A stretch of DNA of 64,000 nt, from positions 1 through 64,000 of the forward strand of contig JADGEB010000005.1 in the NCBI GenBank assembly GCA_016744595.1. The letters are read 5' to 3'. The position numbers were made by a program, and so were the translations under genes. This document shows, one piece after another, positions 1 through 8,587 of this stretch (position 1 is its first letter; every line of letters begins with the position of its first letter). The notes under the pieces were generated by a model, which worked only from the letters and a program-made list of their open reading frames with translations, ran no database searches and was not told the origin of the DNA. The DNA is from Desulfuromusa sp. Lineage in GTDB: Bacteria > Desulfobacterota > Desulfuromonadia > Desulfuromonadales > Geopsychrobacteraceae.

Positions 1-146
1 CCTACAATATTGAAGCGGTCAAACTGCGCCAAGCATGTGAGCAAGAAGGCATCCCATTCATGGCAATCGAGTCTGATTATTCTCCGGAAGATATCGGCCA
101 ATTGCAAACCAGGGTTGAAGCCTTTATCGAGCAGATTCAAGGGTAA
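1..146 (+). CDS. C-terminal end of a 2-hydroxyacyl-CoA dehydratase-like subunit (partial)
   Basis: The window opens inside a gene whose last 48 codons (from base 3) are readable, ending in a TAA at 144-146. The tail contains the segment RQACEQEGIPFMAIESDY followed by a helical end, which resembles the C-terminus of HgdB/FldB/BcrB-type subunits of 2-hydroxyacyl-CoA dehydratases and benzoyl-CoA reductases (R..CE..GIP.L.IE.DY). Such subunits carry a [4Fe-4S] cluster and need one-electron activation by the ATPase encoded immediately downstream, only 6 bases away. Which substrate is used cannot be told from this fragment. The family assignment rests on a short stretch plus the adjacent activase. 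Confidence 0.7.
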   Translation, partial: YNIEAVKLRQACEQEGIPFMAIESDYSPEDIGQLQTRVEAFIEQIQG

Positions 147-152
147 CAGAAA

Positions 153-914
153 ATGAATATCGGTATAGATCTTGGATCACGAGCGATTAAAATGGCGGTT
201 TTAAAAAACGGTGAGTTGGTCAACAGCAAGGTTGTTGAGAGCTCTTTTGAACCGCATAAACAAGCATCGGAAATGGTGTCATCTTACAGTACTATTCCGG
301 TGGTGGCCACTGGATATGGCCGCCATCTGGCACAAAAACACTTTGCTCAGCAGGTGATTACTGAAATCAAGGCACATGCGCTTGGCGCACGCTATTTCTT
401 TCCCAATTGTCGAGCCATCCTTGATGTCGGTGGACAAGATTCAAAGGTAATCTCACTTGATGAGAATGGTCGGGTTATTCAATTTCAGATGAATGATAAA
501 TGCGCTGCGGGCACTGGTCGATTTCTGGAAATCATGGCGGCTTCCCTCGGCTATTCATTACAAGAGTTTGCAGCGGCAGCCAAACTGTCAACGCAAAATA
601 TCCCCATTAACAGTATGTGTGCAGTATTTGCTGAATCAGAAGTGGTTTCATTACGCAATCGTGGCCATGCAGCGGAAGATATCGCCCGCGCCATTCACCT
701 TGCAATAGCTGAGCGTCTGGCCAGCATGTTGGAAAGACTTGGTATCCATGGAGATATCGTTTTTTCAGGAGGAGTTGCGCGGAATTCTTTTCTACCAGCG
801 ATATTGGAAGACAAGCTTGGCAGGACACTCCATATCCCGAATCAGCCAGAGATTGTTGGAGCTCTTGGAGCCGCCCTGCATCTGCACAAACAAAAACCGT
901 CAATTGCTGTTTGA
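153..914 (+). CDS. 2-hydroxyacyl-CoA dehydratase activase (BadF/BadG/HgdC-type ATPase)
   Basis: This 253-residue protein matches the length and motifs of the BadF/BadG/BcrA/BcrD ATPase family. It has an N-terminal actin-like phosphate loop (GIDLGSRAIK, residues 4-13), a second nucleotide loop (DVGGQDSK, 91-98), and two cysteines at C117 (NDKCAAGTGRF) and C156 (NSMCAVFAESE) that in HgdC homodimers hold a [4Fe-4S] cluster between subunits. A C-terminal FSGGVARN motif completes the acetate-kinase/Hsp70 fold. Family members use ATP to push one electron into the dehydratase, whose last codons lie just upstream, so the two genes are probably one operon. It could serve a hydroxyacyl-CoA dehydratase or an aryl-CoA reductase; the partner is cut off by the window edge. 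Confidence 0.88.
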   Translation: MNIGIDLGSRAIKMAVLKNGELVNSKVVESSFEPHKQASEMVSSYSTIPVVATGYGRHLAQKHFAQQVITEIKAHALGARYFFPNCRAILDVGGQDSKVISLDENGRVIQFQMNDKCAAGTGRFLEIMAASLGYSLQEFAAAAKLSTQNIPINSMCAVFAESEVVSLRNRGHAAEDIARAIHLAIAERLASMLERLGIHGDIVFSGGVARNSFLPAILEDKLGRTLHIPNQPEIVGALGAALHLHKQKPSIAV

Positions 915-1186
915 AAACACCATAAATTTGAGATAGAGGATCTAATCAAACCTTACTACTTCTGACAATAACCCGAGTCTATAGGAACCTTTTGCCCTCT
1001 GTGCCAGAATAGTTGTCGCCTCTAACTGAACTCCAAAAAAGATATTGGGGGCAAAATGTATAATAAAGCATGCCGAGCTATTGTGGTTCAGAAGGCAACC
1101 GGCTCCAATGCTCTTCCCCTCAAAGTCCTTTTCTACAAATCGATTTTAGTAGGGGCTCAACATCTCCACATCCAAATCTGCGTCGG

Positions 1187-2689
1187 TTAAGTCCTTGAGT
1201 TGCTTATATGGTGACTATGTTTGAAAAAATTAAAAGTAAGGAGGAGGGATATCAGGATAATCAATACTACTGATATGGGATGTGCAAATATGTCGAATGG
1301 GTTTTCGGACAAAGCTGTTGAAAAAGCGAGCAATCCCTTCTCAAATTCTTTCCCTAAAAAAAGCCCGATAATCAAACTGACTATGGAAAATTCAAACCGC
1401 CGCAACAGATAACCGACACCACCAAAGCAGAGCAGAATTAAAACATCAAAGGTCTGATGGCGAAAAGAGAAGGCTCCGACCGTCATAAGCACAATCAACA
1501 ATGGAACCAGGATCGCGCTTGGAACAAGCACAATCCGCGAGATATGGAAAGCAAACAGCAGAGCTAACACCCCCATGATAATCATCGATAACAGGCCGCT
1601 GATGATCAGGGCATAAATCAGGGGTGAATGAGATTTAAACATGCCTGTGCCTGGTGTTATCCCATGCATCAGAAAACCAGCAAATATGACTGCTGCCGAA
1701 CCGCTCCCTGGGATTCCAAGAACAAACAGGCTGGCCATCGCACCACCGCTGGAGGCACTGTTGGCAATCTCGGCGGCAATGAGTCCGTCCGGTTCTCCCT
1801 TCCCAAATTTCTGACCAGGTTTTGCTGCTCTTTTTGCAATCGAATAACTCAACAGAGAAGCAACTGCCGCCCCTGCTGATGGCAGTAGGCCAACGATGAT
1901 GCCGATACAGCCACTTTTGAAAACCGTCCATTTATGTCGGAGAATAGACAGTCCACCAGCAAAAAAACGCTTCATCTCATAACTCTGTCTGCCGTCGTGA
2001 GGTGCTATCGATTCACGCAAGATCAGGTTGAAAACTTCTGGTAAGGCGAACAAACCGACGATGCATAATACGATTGGCAGTCCTTTGTCCAGTTCGCTTA
2101 TCCCGAATGTCCCCCTGGTCAACTCGGTTCCTGGAACTGTACCGATAGACGTCAGTAATAGACCTATGATCCCGGAAAAAATGGATCTAATCAAGGATGT
2201 TTCCTGAGACACACCAATCAGGACAAAAATGAAAATAGCCAGAAAAAACATGTCAAGAGTACAAATCAACTGGGAAAATTGAGCCATAGGTTTGATAAAT
2301 AGAAGCAGTAGCAGCCAACCCCACAACCCACCCAGAAAAGAAGCGCAGATCTGTAGTCCAAGAGCTTCGTTATAATCCCCCCGACAGGTCATCGGGTAGC
2401 CGTCGAAGGTGGCGGCTACAGCTCCCGGAGTGCCGGGCATATTCACTAGCACTGCCATGATCCCACCGCCGACCAAGCTGCCTGAGTAAGCAGACATCAG
2501 GAACATGATTGCCGTTAGTGGAGTTAAAGAAGCGGTCATCGGCAGCATGATTGCAAGGCTGAGAGAAGATGTGATCCCCGGAATGCCGCCGATTATAATT
2601 CCGATCAACATGCCACAGGCAACAGCCAGAAAAAGCTCAGGCCTGGCAATCAATTCCAATCCTCTGATAATGGCATTCAGATCCAGCAT
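1187..2689 (-). CDS. tctA: Tripartite tricarboxylate transporter large membrane subunit TctA (first set)
   Basis: This 500-residue polytopic membrane protein is a TctA-family large subunit of a TTT secondary transporter. Both halves of the internal repeat show their signatures: GGIPGITSSLSLAIMLPMT near residue 33 and NMPGTPGAVAATFDGYPM near residue 84, then GLLPSAGAAVASLLSY and LGIPGSGSAAVIFAG in the second half. A GAGGATT ribosome-binding site precedes the ATG. It lies 9 bases after a TctB gene on the same strand, so the two are an operon. No TctC binding protein gene accompanies them, so the pair may borrow one of the other binding proteins encoded nearby. The substrate is unknown; family substrates include citrate, other carboxylates and aromatic acids. 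Confidence 0.93.
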   Translation of the reverse strand: MLDLNAIIRGLELIARPELFLAVACGMLIGIIIGGIPGITSSLSLAIMLPMTASLTPLTAIMFLMSAYSGSLVGGGIMAVLVNMPGTPGAVAATFDGYPMTCRGDYNEALGLQICASFLGGLWGWLLLLLFIKPMAQFSQLICTLDMFFLAIFIFVLIGVSQETSLIRSIFSGIIGLLLTSIGTVPGTELTRGTFGISELDKGLPIVLCIVGLFALPEVFNLILRESIAPHDGRQSYEMKRFFAGGLSILRHKWTVFKSGCIGIIVGLLPSAGAAVASLLSYSIAKRAAKPGQKFGKGEPDGLIAAEIANSASSGGAMASLFVLGIPGSGSAAVIFAGFLMHGITPGTGMFKSHSPLIYALIISGLLSMIIMGVLALLFAFHISRIVLVPSAILVPLLIVLMTVGAFSFRHQTFDVLILLCFGGVGYLLRRFEFSIVSLIIGLFLGKEFEKGLLAFSTALSENPFDIFAHPISVVLIILISLLLTFNFFKHSHHISNSRT

Positions 2690-2698
2690 TTTGAATCC

Positions 2699-3169
2699 TC
2701 AATCAATCGGCCACAGAGGTAAAGGAACACCGAGCAGCACAGAAAAACCGAAATAAATGATAGTCCCGGTACCGATGATCAACAGAACCAGCAATCGTAA
2801 GTCACGGATGCCGAACAACCAAACCATGACTGACGTATAAATAATCGACGTGATCAGGTAGCCAAATATGTTAATGGCCCACACATAGAGAACAATTGAT
2901 ACGCCAAGAAACAGCTGTTTTTTATTTATGGGGGTATTTCGGCTAGAAGGCTTACGGGTGGTAGTGGTTATGGCGCTTTTCAGAACAAAGGGTGCCAGTA
3001 ACAGAAGCAGGATAAGCAAGGTTCTGATGTAAAGCAGAGAGCCTTGGCATTGTATCAAAGATCCTGTGGCAGTGAAATAGTAGGTTCCAGCCCATAAGAG
3101 TGTGGCAAAAACAATAACAAGCACTGGAAAATCAATAATGATTTGTCGACCGTTCCGATGGAGCTTCAA
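2699..3169 (-). CDS. tctB: Tripartite tricarboxylate transporter small membrane subunit TctB (first set)
   Basis: This 156-residue protein has four predicted hydrophobic segments and the usual size and hydropathy of TctB, the poorly conserved small membrane subunit of TTT transporters. It starts with TTG at 3167-3169, supported by a strong AAGGAAGGGAG ribosome-binding site five bases upstream; no in-frame ATG fits as well. The next gene downstream is tctA, 9 bases away. The charged linker after the second helix (TTTRKPSSRNTPINKK) is typical of the loop found in this family. Assignment depends strongly on the neighbour because TctB sequences are divergent. Confidence 0.82.
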   Translation of the reverse strand: MKLHRNGRQIIIDFPVLVIVFATLLWAGTYYFTATGSLIQCQGSLLYIRTLLILLLLLAPFVLKSAITTTTRKPSSRNTPINKKQLFLGVSIVLYVWAINIFGYLITSIIYTSVMVWLFGIRDLRLLVLLIIGTGTIIYFGFSVLLGVPLPLWPID

Positions 3170-3648
3170 AGCGACTCCCTTCCTTTTGGGTGTCGTAACG
3201 GAGCCGGGAGGGACATTAATGGCTACTCGTTCTACCCTTCCACCACACAGGCTATTCCCGGTATTTTCCTTTTAATCACTGCTTCGATAATGAGGATTGT
3301 GGTCAGCCGTTGCAAGCTGTTGGTGAACTTTTTTCCTGATAGATTCACTACTACAACCCCGTAAGAGCTTATATCAAAGAGCTCCACATCGAAATCTTAT
3401 TTTCGCATTAATTCCTGAAATATTGCCAATATTATAAATGTTTTTTGATGTATGGTTACTTTCTGATTGCTGAAACTTACACTAGTATTACAAGCGTTCT
3501 TTCTTATTTATAGCCCTTTTTGCATAGCTCCCAATATGGGACAGGGCGGGAGATCCCGCCCTGTCCCTCAAAGAACTACCGTAAACAAACATCGAAGAAA
3601 GAATTAAGAAGCTGTAGGCCATCTATGCTTGAAGTATCTTTAGTTCAG
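3170..3648. other. Intergenic region upstream of the first tctBA pair
   Basis: No convincing gene is present in these 479 bases. In this position a TctC binding-protein gene would be expected, but neither strand shows a signal peptide or TctC-like segment, so it is absent rather than broken as far as I can see. The region holds one strong GC-rich hairpin at 3538-3567 (listed separately) and must contain the promoter for tctBA, which I cannot place with confidence. Confidence 0.5.
3538..3567 (-). terminator. Perfect 13-bp GC-rich hairpin, possible terminator
   Basis: GGGACAGGGCGGG at 3538-3550 is followed by the loop AGAT and by its exact reverse complement at 3555-3567. It lies 80 bases past the stop of the secreted-protein gene that ends at 3649 on the minus strand, so it could end that transcript. 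The run of U expected of an intrinsic terminator is missing on either side, so a role in mRNA 3' end protection or another structural function is equally possible. Confidence 0.45.
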
Positions 3649-4431
3649 TTATTTCTGTGCCGCTTTCATTCTTTTTTCAGCCACATCTCTGGACTGGTAC
3701 AGTAAATCGTGAACTTCCGCCAGCGTGGTTTCAGGGTGATTGTTCCAGTTCATCAACCGATGCTTTTTAACCCGCTTTGCTCCGACAACATTGATGACCT
3801 CTCGTGCTGCTTGCATGGCTGGCTGGCGGTAATGAACTTGGCCGGTAACATCTTTGACTCCTTTTATTAAAGCACAGAACAGGCTCCATTTATTGGCGTT
3901 GTCCGGGCAGACACGATTGTCTTTTTTGTTCCATACACTTTCATCAACAAGAGTTAAAATTGCGACATCTATAATTTTAATATCTTCAGCAGTGGGAGCA
4001 ATCTGATGATTGGCATTGAACACCATCGTTACAGTCTTGTCTTTGATCGTGTAATCTTCTGCATAGAACCAACCGAAAGGCAGTTTACCTACGGTGGGTT
4101 TGCCACTGGCATCTGTATCTACTTCGAGAAGTGTGGGGTCTTCCGGCTTGCGTGGTTGCATTTTTCCGATCCAACCACCATTTTTTGTCTTAAGATAAGC
4201 ATTAACCGTTCGATCCGGTTTGGAATTTACTTCGTAGCCTTTTTTTATGCCGTCAAAATTAACTTTCAGATTGTTCACTTCGTCAGGGATAAAGCAAGTA
4301 CCGGTGAGTTGATCTCCCAAGTCGGTAAATGAACATGATATTTTGTCGGCTTGTGCTGTTAGCGGTAGGGTAGTCGCGAGGATGATTGCGGCAATAATAC
4401 TAGTGAATCTAAACAGTGATCGTTTCATCAT
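3649..4431 (-). CDS. Secreted protein of unknown function
   Basis: This 260-residue protein begins with a clear Sec signal peptide (MMKRSLFRF, a hydrophobic core, then TAQADK), with cleavage expected after about residue 28. The mature part has four cysteines: two early (CSF and TCF, about residues 33 and 46) and two in VCPDNANKWSLFCAL, so two disulfides in the periplasm are likely. The C-terminal 60 residues are basic and helical. I do not recognise the family. AAGGGA precedes the ATG at a good distance. It is divergent from the LysR regulator at 4681, with 249 bases between the starts, which makes it a likely target of that regulator. Confidence 0.7.
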   Translation of the reverse strand: MMKRSLFRFTSIIAAIILATTLPLTAQADKISCSFTDLGDQLTGTCFIPDEVNNLKVNFDGIKKGYEVNSKPDRTVNAYLKTKNGGWIGKMQPRKPEDPTLLEVDTDASGKPTVGKLPFGWFYAEDYTIKDKTVTMVFNANHQIAPTAEDIKIIDVAILTLVDESVWNKKDNRVCPDNANKWSLFCALIKGVKDVTGQVHYRQPAMQAAREVINVVGAKRVKKHRLMNWNNHPETTLAEVHDLLYQSRDVAEKRMKAAQK

Positions 4432-4544
4432 AGTTCCCTTTTTGTAAAGATTGTCATTATCTGAATATCCAAGTTATTTAAACATCTCAGGCAAACCAAT
4501 AGCGTCAATTCAAACAAACCCTTGCAAAATCTCCCTTTTCCTCC

Positions 4545-4559
4545 TGTTTGTTACAAACA
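4545..4559. promoter_or_regulatory. Candidate operator palindrome between divergent genes
   Basis: TGTTTGT-T-ACAAACA is a perfect palindrome of 7-base arms around one base. It lies in the gap between the secreted-protein gene (start 4431) and the divergent LysR gene (start 4681), where a LysR-type regulator usually binds. It does not fit the classical T-N11-A spacing, so the link is an inference from position. Confidence 0.35.
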
Positions 4560-4680
4560 ACCTTTTGCACGATTTCGAGCTTCGGAGATTAAACGCTAGC
4601 ATAGCCTAAATATGCGAACAATCTGAATTAGCTGAACTTTTGTTCTAATTTATGCAACAATCGCTATGAGGAGAATAATT

Positions 4681-5586
4681 ATGAATATAAAAGCGCTGAG
4701 GATTTTTTCTTCGATCATAGAGCTCGGAACCTTGACAAAAGCGGCCGACAAACATCATCTCTGTGCTTCCGCAGCAAGCCGGCAGATTTCTATTTTGGAA
4801 GATGAACTGGGATTCAAGCTGTTTTCGAGGGAGAAGCGTAGCTTGAGATTAACGGCAAAAGGAGATCTTTACTACAAGGAAGTTCAGCGTATTCTTTACA
4901 GCTTAGAAGAGATGCCGCAGATAGCAGAGTCTATCAGAAAATCGTCCGGTTCAAGCTTAAGGTTGGTTGTGATTCCACGGTTGGTTCGACACATTATTTC
5001 TCCAGCGATAGTAAAGATGCATAGAGAAATGCCAACTCTGAAAATAAATGTTGATGTACAAGCGATGCGCTACCTGGAACGCTGGGTTGCCGGTTTGCAG
5101 TTTCACTTGGGGGTAGGGAGGCTACCAGCTGAACATTCATCCATTATGATAAGGAAATTCTTTTCACTCCCAGTCGTCGTAATACTTCCCAAAAAACATC
5201 GGCTGGTCAAGCGTACAAGCTTACGTTTGGAAGAGCTTGCCGATGAGCCACTTATAACAACTTTACTTAATCAAACTACGTTGGGGAGAAACACCACGAC
5301 TCTCTTTGATGCCATTGGTATCAGTCCTCAACCAGCAATCGAGGTAGCCACGGCTTTTCATGCCTGCAGTATTGTCGCTACTGGGTTTGGCTATACCATA
5401 GCCGATCCGTTGGCTGCTCATGACATCGGCTTTGATAACGTGAGTATTGTTCCTCTGGATACAAATTTTCGCTTCGAGTTCGCATTTTTCGAGCCGAAAA
5501 ATGCCGTACTTGCTGAGCCAACGATTAGGTTTATAGCTCTAGTTGAGCAGGTAACAGGTGAATATATGAAGCGTTATGGATTTTAA
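4681..5586 (+). CDS. LysR-family transcriptional regulator
   Basis: This is a 301-residue LysR-type regulator. The N-terminal winged helix-turn-helix covers roughly residues 1-60 (MNIKALRIF, then LTKAADKHHLCASAASRQISILEDELGFKLFSR), followed by a linker helix and a periplasmic-binding-protein-like effector domain to the C-terminus. An ATG five codons upstream (4666) also keeps the frame, but GAGGAG at 4668-4673 stands seven bases before the ATG at 4681, so the later start is preferred. It is divergent from the secreted-protein gene and convergent with the RraA-family gene. The effector is unknown; the surrounding carboxylate transporters suggest an organic acid. Confidence 0.9.
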   Translation: MNIKALRIFSSIIELGTLTKAADKHHLCASAASRQISILEDELGFKLFSREKRSLRLTAKGDLYYKEVQRILYSLEEMPQIAESIRKSSGSSLRLVVIPRLVRHIISPAIVKMHREMPTLKINVDVQAMRYLERWVAGLQFHLGVGRLPAEHSSIMIRKFFSLPVVVILPKKHRLVKRTSLRLEELADEPLITTLLNQTTLGRNTTTLFDAIGISPQPAIEVATAFHACSIVATGFGYTIADPLAAHDIGFDNVSIVPLDTNFRFEFAFFEPKNAVLAEPTIRFIALVEQVTGEYMKRYGF

Positions 5587-5689
5587 AATTGTACCCCGCT
5601 GTATCTTCGTTAGATACGATTTTATGATGTTATATTACCTTTTTCACCAACGAGTGGGATTGTCATTCCACAAATCAACCAGACTCGTC

Positions 5690-6187
5690 TTATAGGTCGT
5701 AGTTTATCGCCGGTTCCGGCAGAACCGCAACACCATCCTCATCAGCATAAAGCCACTCACCAGGGTTAAAGATTACACCAGCGAAGTTAACCATCCCGCC
5801 CAGATCACCGATACCTTTTTTGACACTTTTACGAGGAATCGTCGCCAGTGCTAAAACGCCTATCGGCATTTTACCGATATCGATCGAGTCCCGGACGCAG
5901 CCAAACATTAAAACTCCGGCCCAACCGTTATCAACAGCTTTTTGTGTTAATCGATCACCAAGCATGGCGCAGCGCTTGGAACCACCAGCATCGACGACCA
6001 GAACCCGACCCTTTCCCGGTTGACTAACCAGCTCGGAAACCAAAGAATTATCTTCAAAACATTTCAGGGTTGCTATGGAACCCGAAAAGCATTTATTGCC
6101 ACCGTAATGATGAAAAAGTGGTTCACAAACCTGCATTTTCTCTTCGTATCTGTCATACAAATCTGCGGTTTTTATGTTCGAGATCAT
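5690..6187 (-). CDS. RraA-family protein (possible 4-hydroxy-4-methyl-2-oxoglutarate aldolase)
   Basis: This 165-residue protein belongs to the RraA / HMG aldolase family. It shows VVDAGGSKRCAMLGDRLTQKAVDNGWAG and GCVRDS; the conserved Gly-Asp pair and the Arg-Asp of VRDS shape the metal and oxoacid site in class II HMG/CHA aldolases. A GAGGAG ribosome-binding site precedes the ATG. Members either modulate RNase E or cleave 4-hydroxy-4-methyl-2-oxoglutarate or decarboxylate oxaloacetate. Here the setting among organic-acid transporters, upstream of neither RNase genes nor a menA-type cluster, favours an enzymatic role on a keto acid (inference). Sequence alone does not separate the two functions. 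Confidence 0.82.
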   Translation of the reverse strand: MISNIKTADLYDRYEEKMQVCEPLFHHYGGNKCFSGSIATLKCFEDNSLVSELVSQPGKGRVLVVDAGGSKRCAMLGDRLTQKAVDNGWAGVLMFGCVRDSIDIGKMPIGVLALATIPRKSVKKGIGDLGGMVNFAGVIFNPGEWLYADEDGVAVLPEPAINYDL

Positions 6188-6539
6188 TTCTCCTCATCCT
6201 TCCAGATCTAGTTAACGGTTCAGCCACACCCGGCTCAATAGGTTTAAGCTAGAACTTGATTGTTAAAAACAACAAACAAGCGGCACAACTGAGGGACAGC
6301 AATGAACAGGGTAAGAATTCTTACCAAATGAAAAAGAGCGACAACCGGAGTTTTATGCCCTTGTTTTGCACCAGAATACTCATCCCGTCGGGTAAAAACC
6401 CGAACAACTCGGTGGCAAAATTGGGAAAACCGACTCAGCCAGTCATCATCCTAAGGCACCGACAATAATCAAAATCAGATGTATCTCCATCAGTGCAGTA
6501 ATTCCTTTGTAAGCACTCCCGATAACTCAAGCGGTTCGA
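6188..6539. other. Gene-free gap between RraA-family gene and second tctA
   Basis: I see no supportable gene in these 352 bases. The strand that is transcribed on both sides is the minus strand, so the gap holds the 3' region of the second TTT operon and the promoter of the rraA-like gene. A very short hairpin (CGGGT-AAAA-ACCCG near 6388-6402) is visible but too small to call. Confidence 0.4.
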
Positions 6540-8036
6540 TTACTTGATCCGTCCCTTGACGAACTTCATAATCGGTTGATAGCCGATCGAAAACATCAAC
6601 AGGACAACAATAACCAAAGTGACCGGTCGAGAAAAAATATACGAGATCTGACCACCGCTGATCTGGAAACTGTGCAGCAATTCGCTCTCCGCCATTTTGC
6701 CAAGGAGAATACCGATGACCAGTCCGGGAACAGAATAGTTGTACTTTTTCATGATGTAACCGAGACAGGCAAACACCAGCACAGTGTAAGGACCGGCCAT
6801 ACTCCCAGTCAGTCCGTAGGAACCAAAAATTGCCAGTGCCATCACTGAAGGCACCAGCATGCGAACCGGAACAGTAACTACTGCAGCGAGTAATGGAATT
6901 GTGATCAGGCCGATAACCGCCAGCAGGAAGACCTGAGCAAAATTTGCAAAGATGATCGCGTAAACAACATCGGTCTGTTCCCGGATAAAGGTTGGGCCAC
7001 CGGTGATGTTATTCATGGCAAAAACGGCCAACATAACCGCAGTTGCGCCGCCACCGGGGATTCCCAGAGCCAACAAGGTGGCCATTGAACCAGCTTCAGA
7101 ACTGCTATTGGCAGACTCAGACGCCATAACACCTTTGGGATTCCCTTTTCCAAAGCTCTCAGGGTCTTTGTCCCGACGCTTGGTTTCCATATAGGAGAGC
7201 AGATTAGCCACTGAGGAGCCGACACCAGGAACTGCACCAATTAAAATGCCCAACATCGAACCGCGGGTATTGACCACAGGATATTTGAGTGATTTTTTGA
7301 ATCCGCTGAAAATTTTTGGGCGACTGACTTTACGATGTTCCTCATCCTCGACAATGTACTTAGCATTCAGAAGGTTGAACAATTCTGAGGCGGCAAACAT
7401 TCCCATCATAGCCGGAACCGCCGGAATACCATCGAGCAACAGGTCGATTTCCATGGTGCCACGGGCAACACCCATTTCGTTGTAACCAACGGTGCCGAGT
7501 AACAGGCCGAAGACACCGCTGATCACTCCCTTGGACATATAATCACCACGCAGGCTGGCGATCAGGGTCAGCCCCCAAACGGTAACCGCAAACATCTCTG
7601 ATGGCCCCAACTTGAGAACCAGAACCGAGATCGGTTGAATCAGCAGGAAGAGCACGATATAACCGAGTCCGCAACCAAATGTCGAAGAGCCAAGAGCCAT
7701 TCCCAATGCCTCGTTATGTTGCCCTTTTCGAGCCATGGGGTAGCCGTCGAAAGCTGTAGCCAGTGCAGAACTTGTTCCGGGAATGTTCATCAGGATAGCT
7801 GTCACCCCGCCGCCAAATGAACCCCCGGTAAAGATTGCCGTTAAAAACAGCATCGACATAACAAAATCCATGTGCAGTGTCAGCGGCAGGAAAATCGCCA
7901 TTGCCATGGAGATCTGCAGACCGGGAATACTTCCAAACATCAGACCAATCATTATGCCAGGTATTACCACCAACCACGGACTGATAGAACCTAACAGTAA
8001 AGCCAATGCTTGTTGAACCGCCAGTCCGTCAATCAT
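6540..8036 (-). CDS. tctA: TTT large membrane subunit TctA (second set)
   Basis: This 498-residue membrane protein carries all four TctA signatures: SIPGLQISMAMAIFLPLT, NIPGTSSALATAFDGYPM followed by ARKGQHNEALGM, GAVPGVGSSVANLLSY, and LGIPGGGATAVMLAV. It is only moderately similar to the first TctA, so the two are probably not recent duplicates. The ATG overlaps the TGA of the upstream tctB as ATGA, which implies coupled translation. With tctB and tctC it forms a complete TTT operon on the minus strand. Substrate unknown. Confidence 0.94.
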   Translation of the reverse strand: MIDGLAVQQALALLLGSISPWLVVIPGIMIGLMFGSIPGLQISMAMAIFLPLTLHMDFVMSMLFLTAIFTGGSFGGGVTAILMNIPGTSSALATAFDGYPMARKGQHNEALGMALGSSTFGCGLGYIVLFLLIQPISVLVLKLGPSEMFAVTVWGLTLIASLRGDYMSKGVISGVFGLLLGTVGYNEMGVARGTMEIDLLLDGIPAVPAMMGMFAASELFNLLNAKYIVEDEEHRKVSRPKIFSGFKKSLKYPVVNTRGSMLGILIGAVPGVGSSVANLLSYMETKRRDKDPESFGKGNPKGVMASESANSSSEAGSMATLLALGIPGGGATAVMLAVFAMNNITGGPTFIREQTDVVYAIIFANFAQVFLLAVIGLITIPLLAAVVTVPVRMLVPSVMALAIFGSYGLTGSMAGPYTVLVFACLGYIMKKYNYSVPGLVIGILLGKMAESELLHSFQISGGQISYIFSRPVTLVIVVLLMFSIGYQPIMKFVKGRIK

Positions 8037-8530
8037 AACAGCCTCTCAATCATCTCTTTTCCGATCAGCATCGGCATCGGGTAAGGAATCATGTACTCAA
8101 AAAACAGTGAAACCAGAAAAGCAAAGGTAAAGGAGTAACCGCCCAGCCAAGCAATCCGACGTTCCCCCTGTAGAAACATCATCGAGGTAATAAACAGGAA
8201 GGTTGCGACATCAAAACCAATCCAGTCCATAACCAGCACATATCCCCCCAACAAAGCCATGGCGGCCACAACCGACACCTGTTTTTCTGGTATAACTTCA
8301 TCTGCATCATGTTGCCCTGATTTACTGTTTTGAGTGTTGTACATATCGAACAAGGTTCGACCGACAACCCAGAAACAAAGCAGGATTACTACAGTTGCCG
8401 CAGGCAGAATCAACAACAAATTTTCTGTACTGGCAGAAGCCTGATAGGAATCTGATAAATACCAACAGGTAAGAGTGAGAAAGAAACCGACCAGACTTAA
8501 CTCTGTAAACTGGATACGTTTGTTCATCAT
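8033..8530 (-). CDS. tctB: TTT small membrane subunit TctB (second set)
   Basis: This 165-residue protein has four hydrophobic segments and an acidic/polar central linker (NSKGQHDADEVIPEKQ-like) in the usual place for TctB. A GAGGTC box lies upstream of the ATG pair at 8530. It sits between tctC (57 bases upstream) and tctA (4-base overlap downstream), the standard TTT gene order. Confidence 0.88.
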   Translation of the reverse strand: MMNKRIQFTELSLVGFFLTLTCWYLSDSYQASASTENLLLILPAATVVILLCFWVVGRTLFDMYNTQNSKSGQHDADEVIPEKQVSVVAAMALLGGYVLVMDWIGFDVATFLFITSMMFLQGERRIAWLGGYSFTFAFLVSLFFEYMIPYPMPMLIGKEMIERLL

Positions 8531-8587
8531 TAGACCTCGTCAAAATAGATCAGGGGCAGAGCTTTTGACCCTGACCGAAGGCTCTGA

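Noticed and set aside
4666-4680. LysR start at 4666
   Set aside because: The ATG at 4666 overlaps the GAGGAG that serves as ribosome-binding site for the ATG at 4681, and LysR proteins normally begin a few residues before the helix-turn-helix as at 4681.
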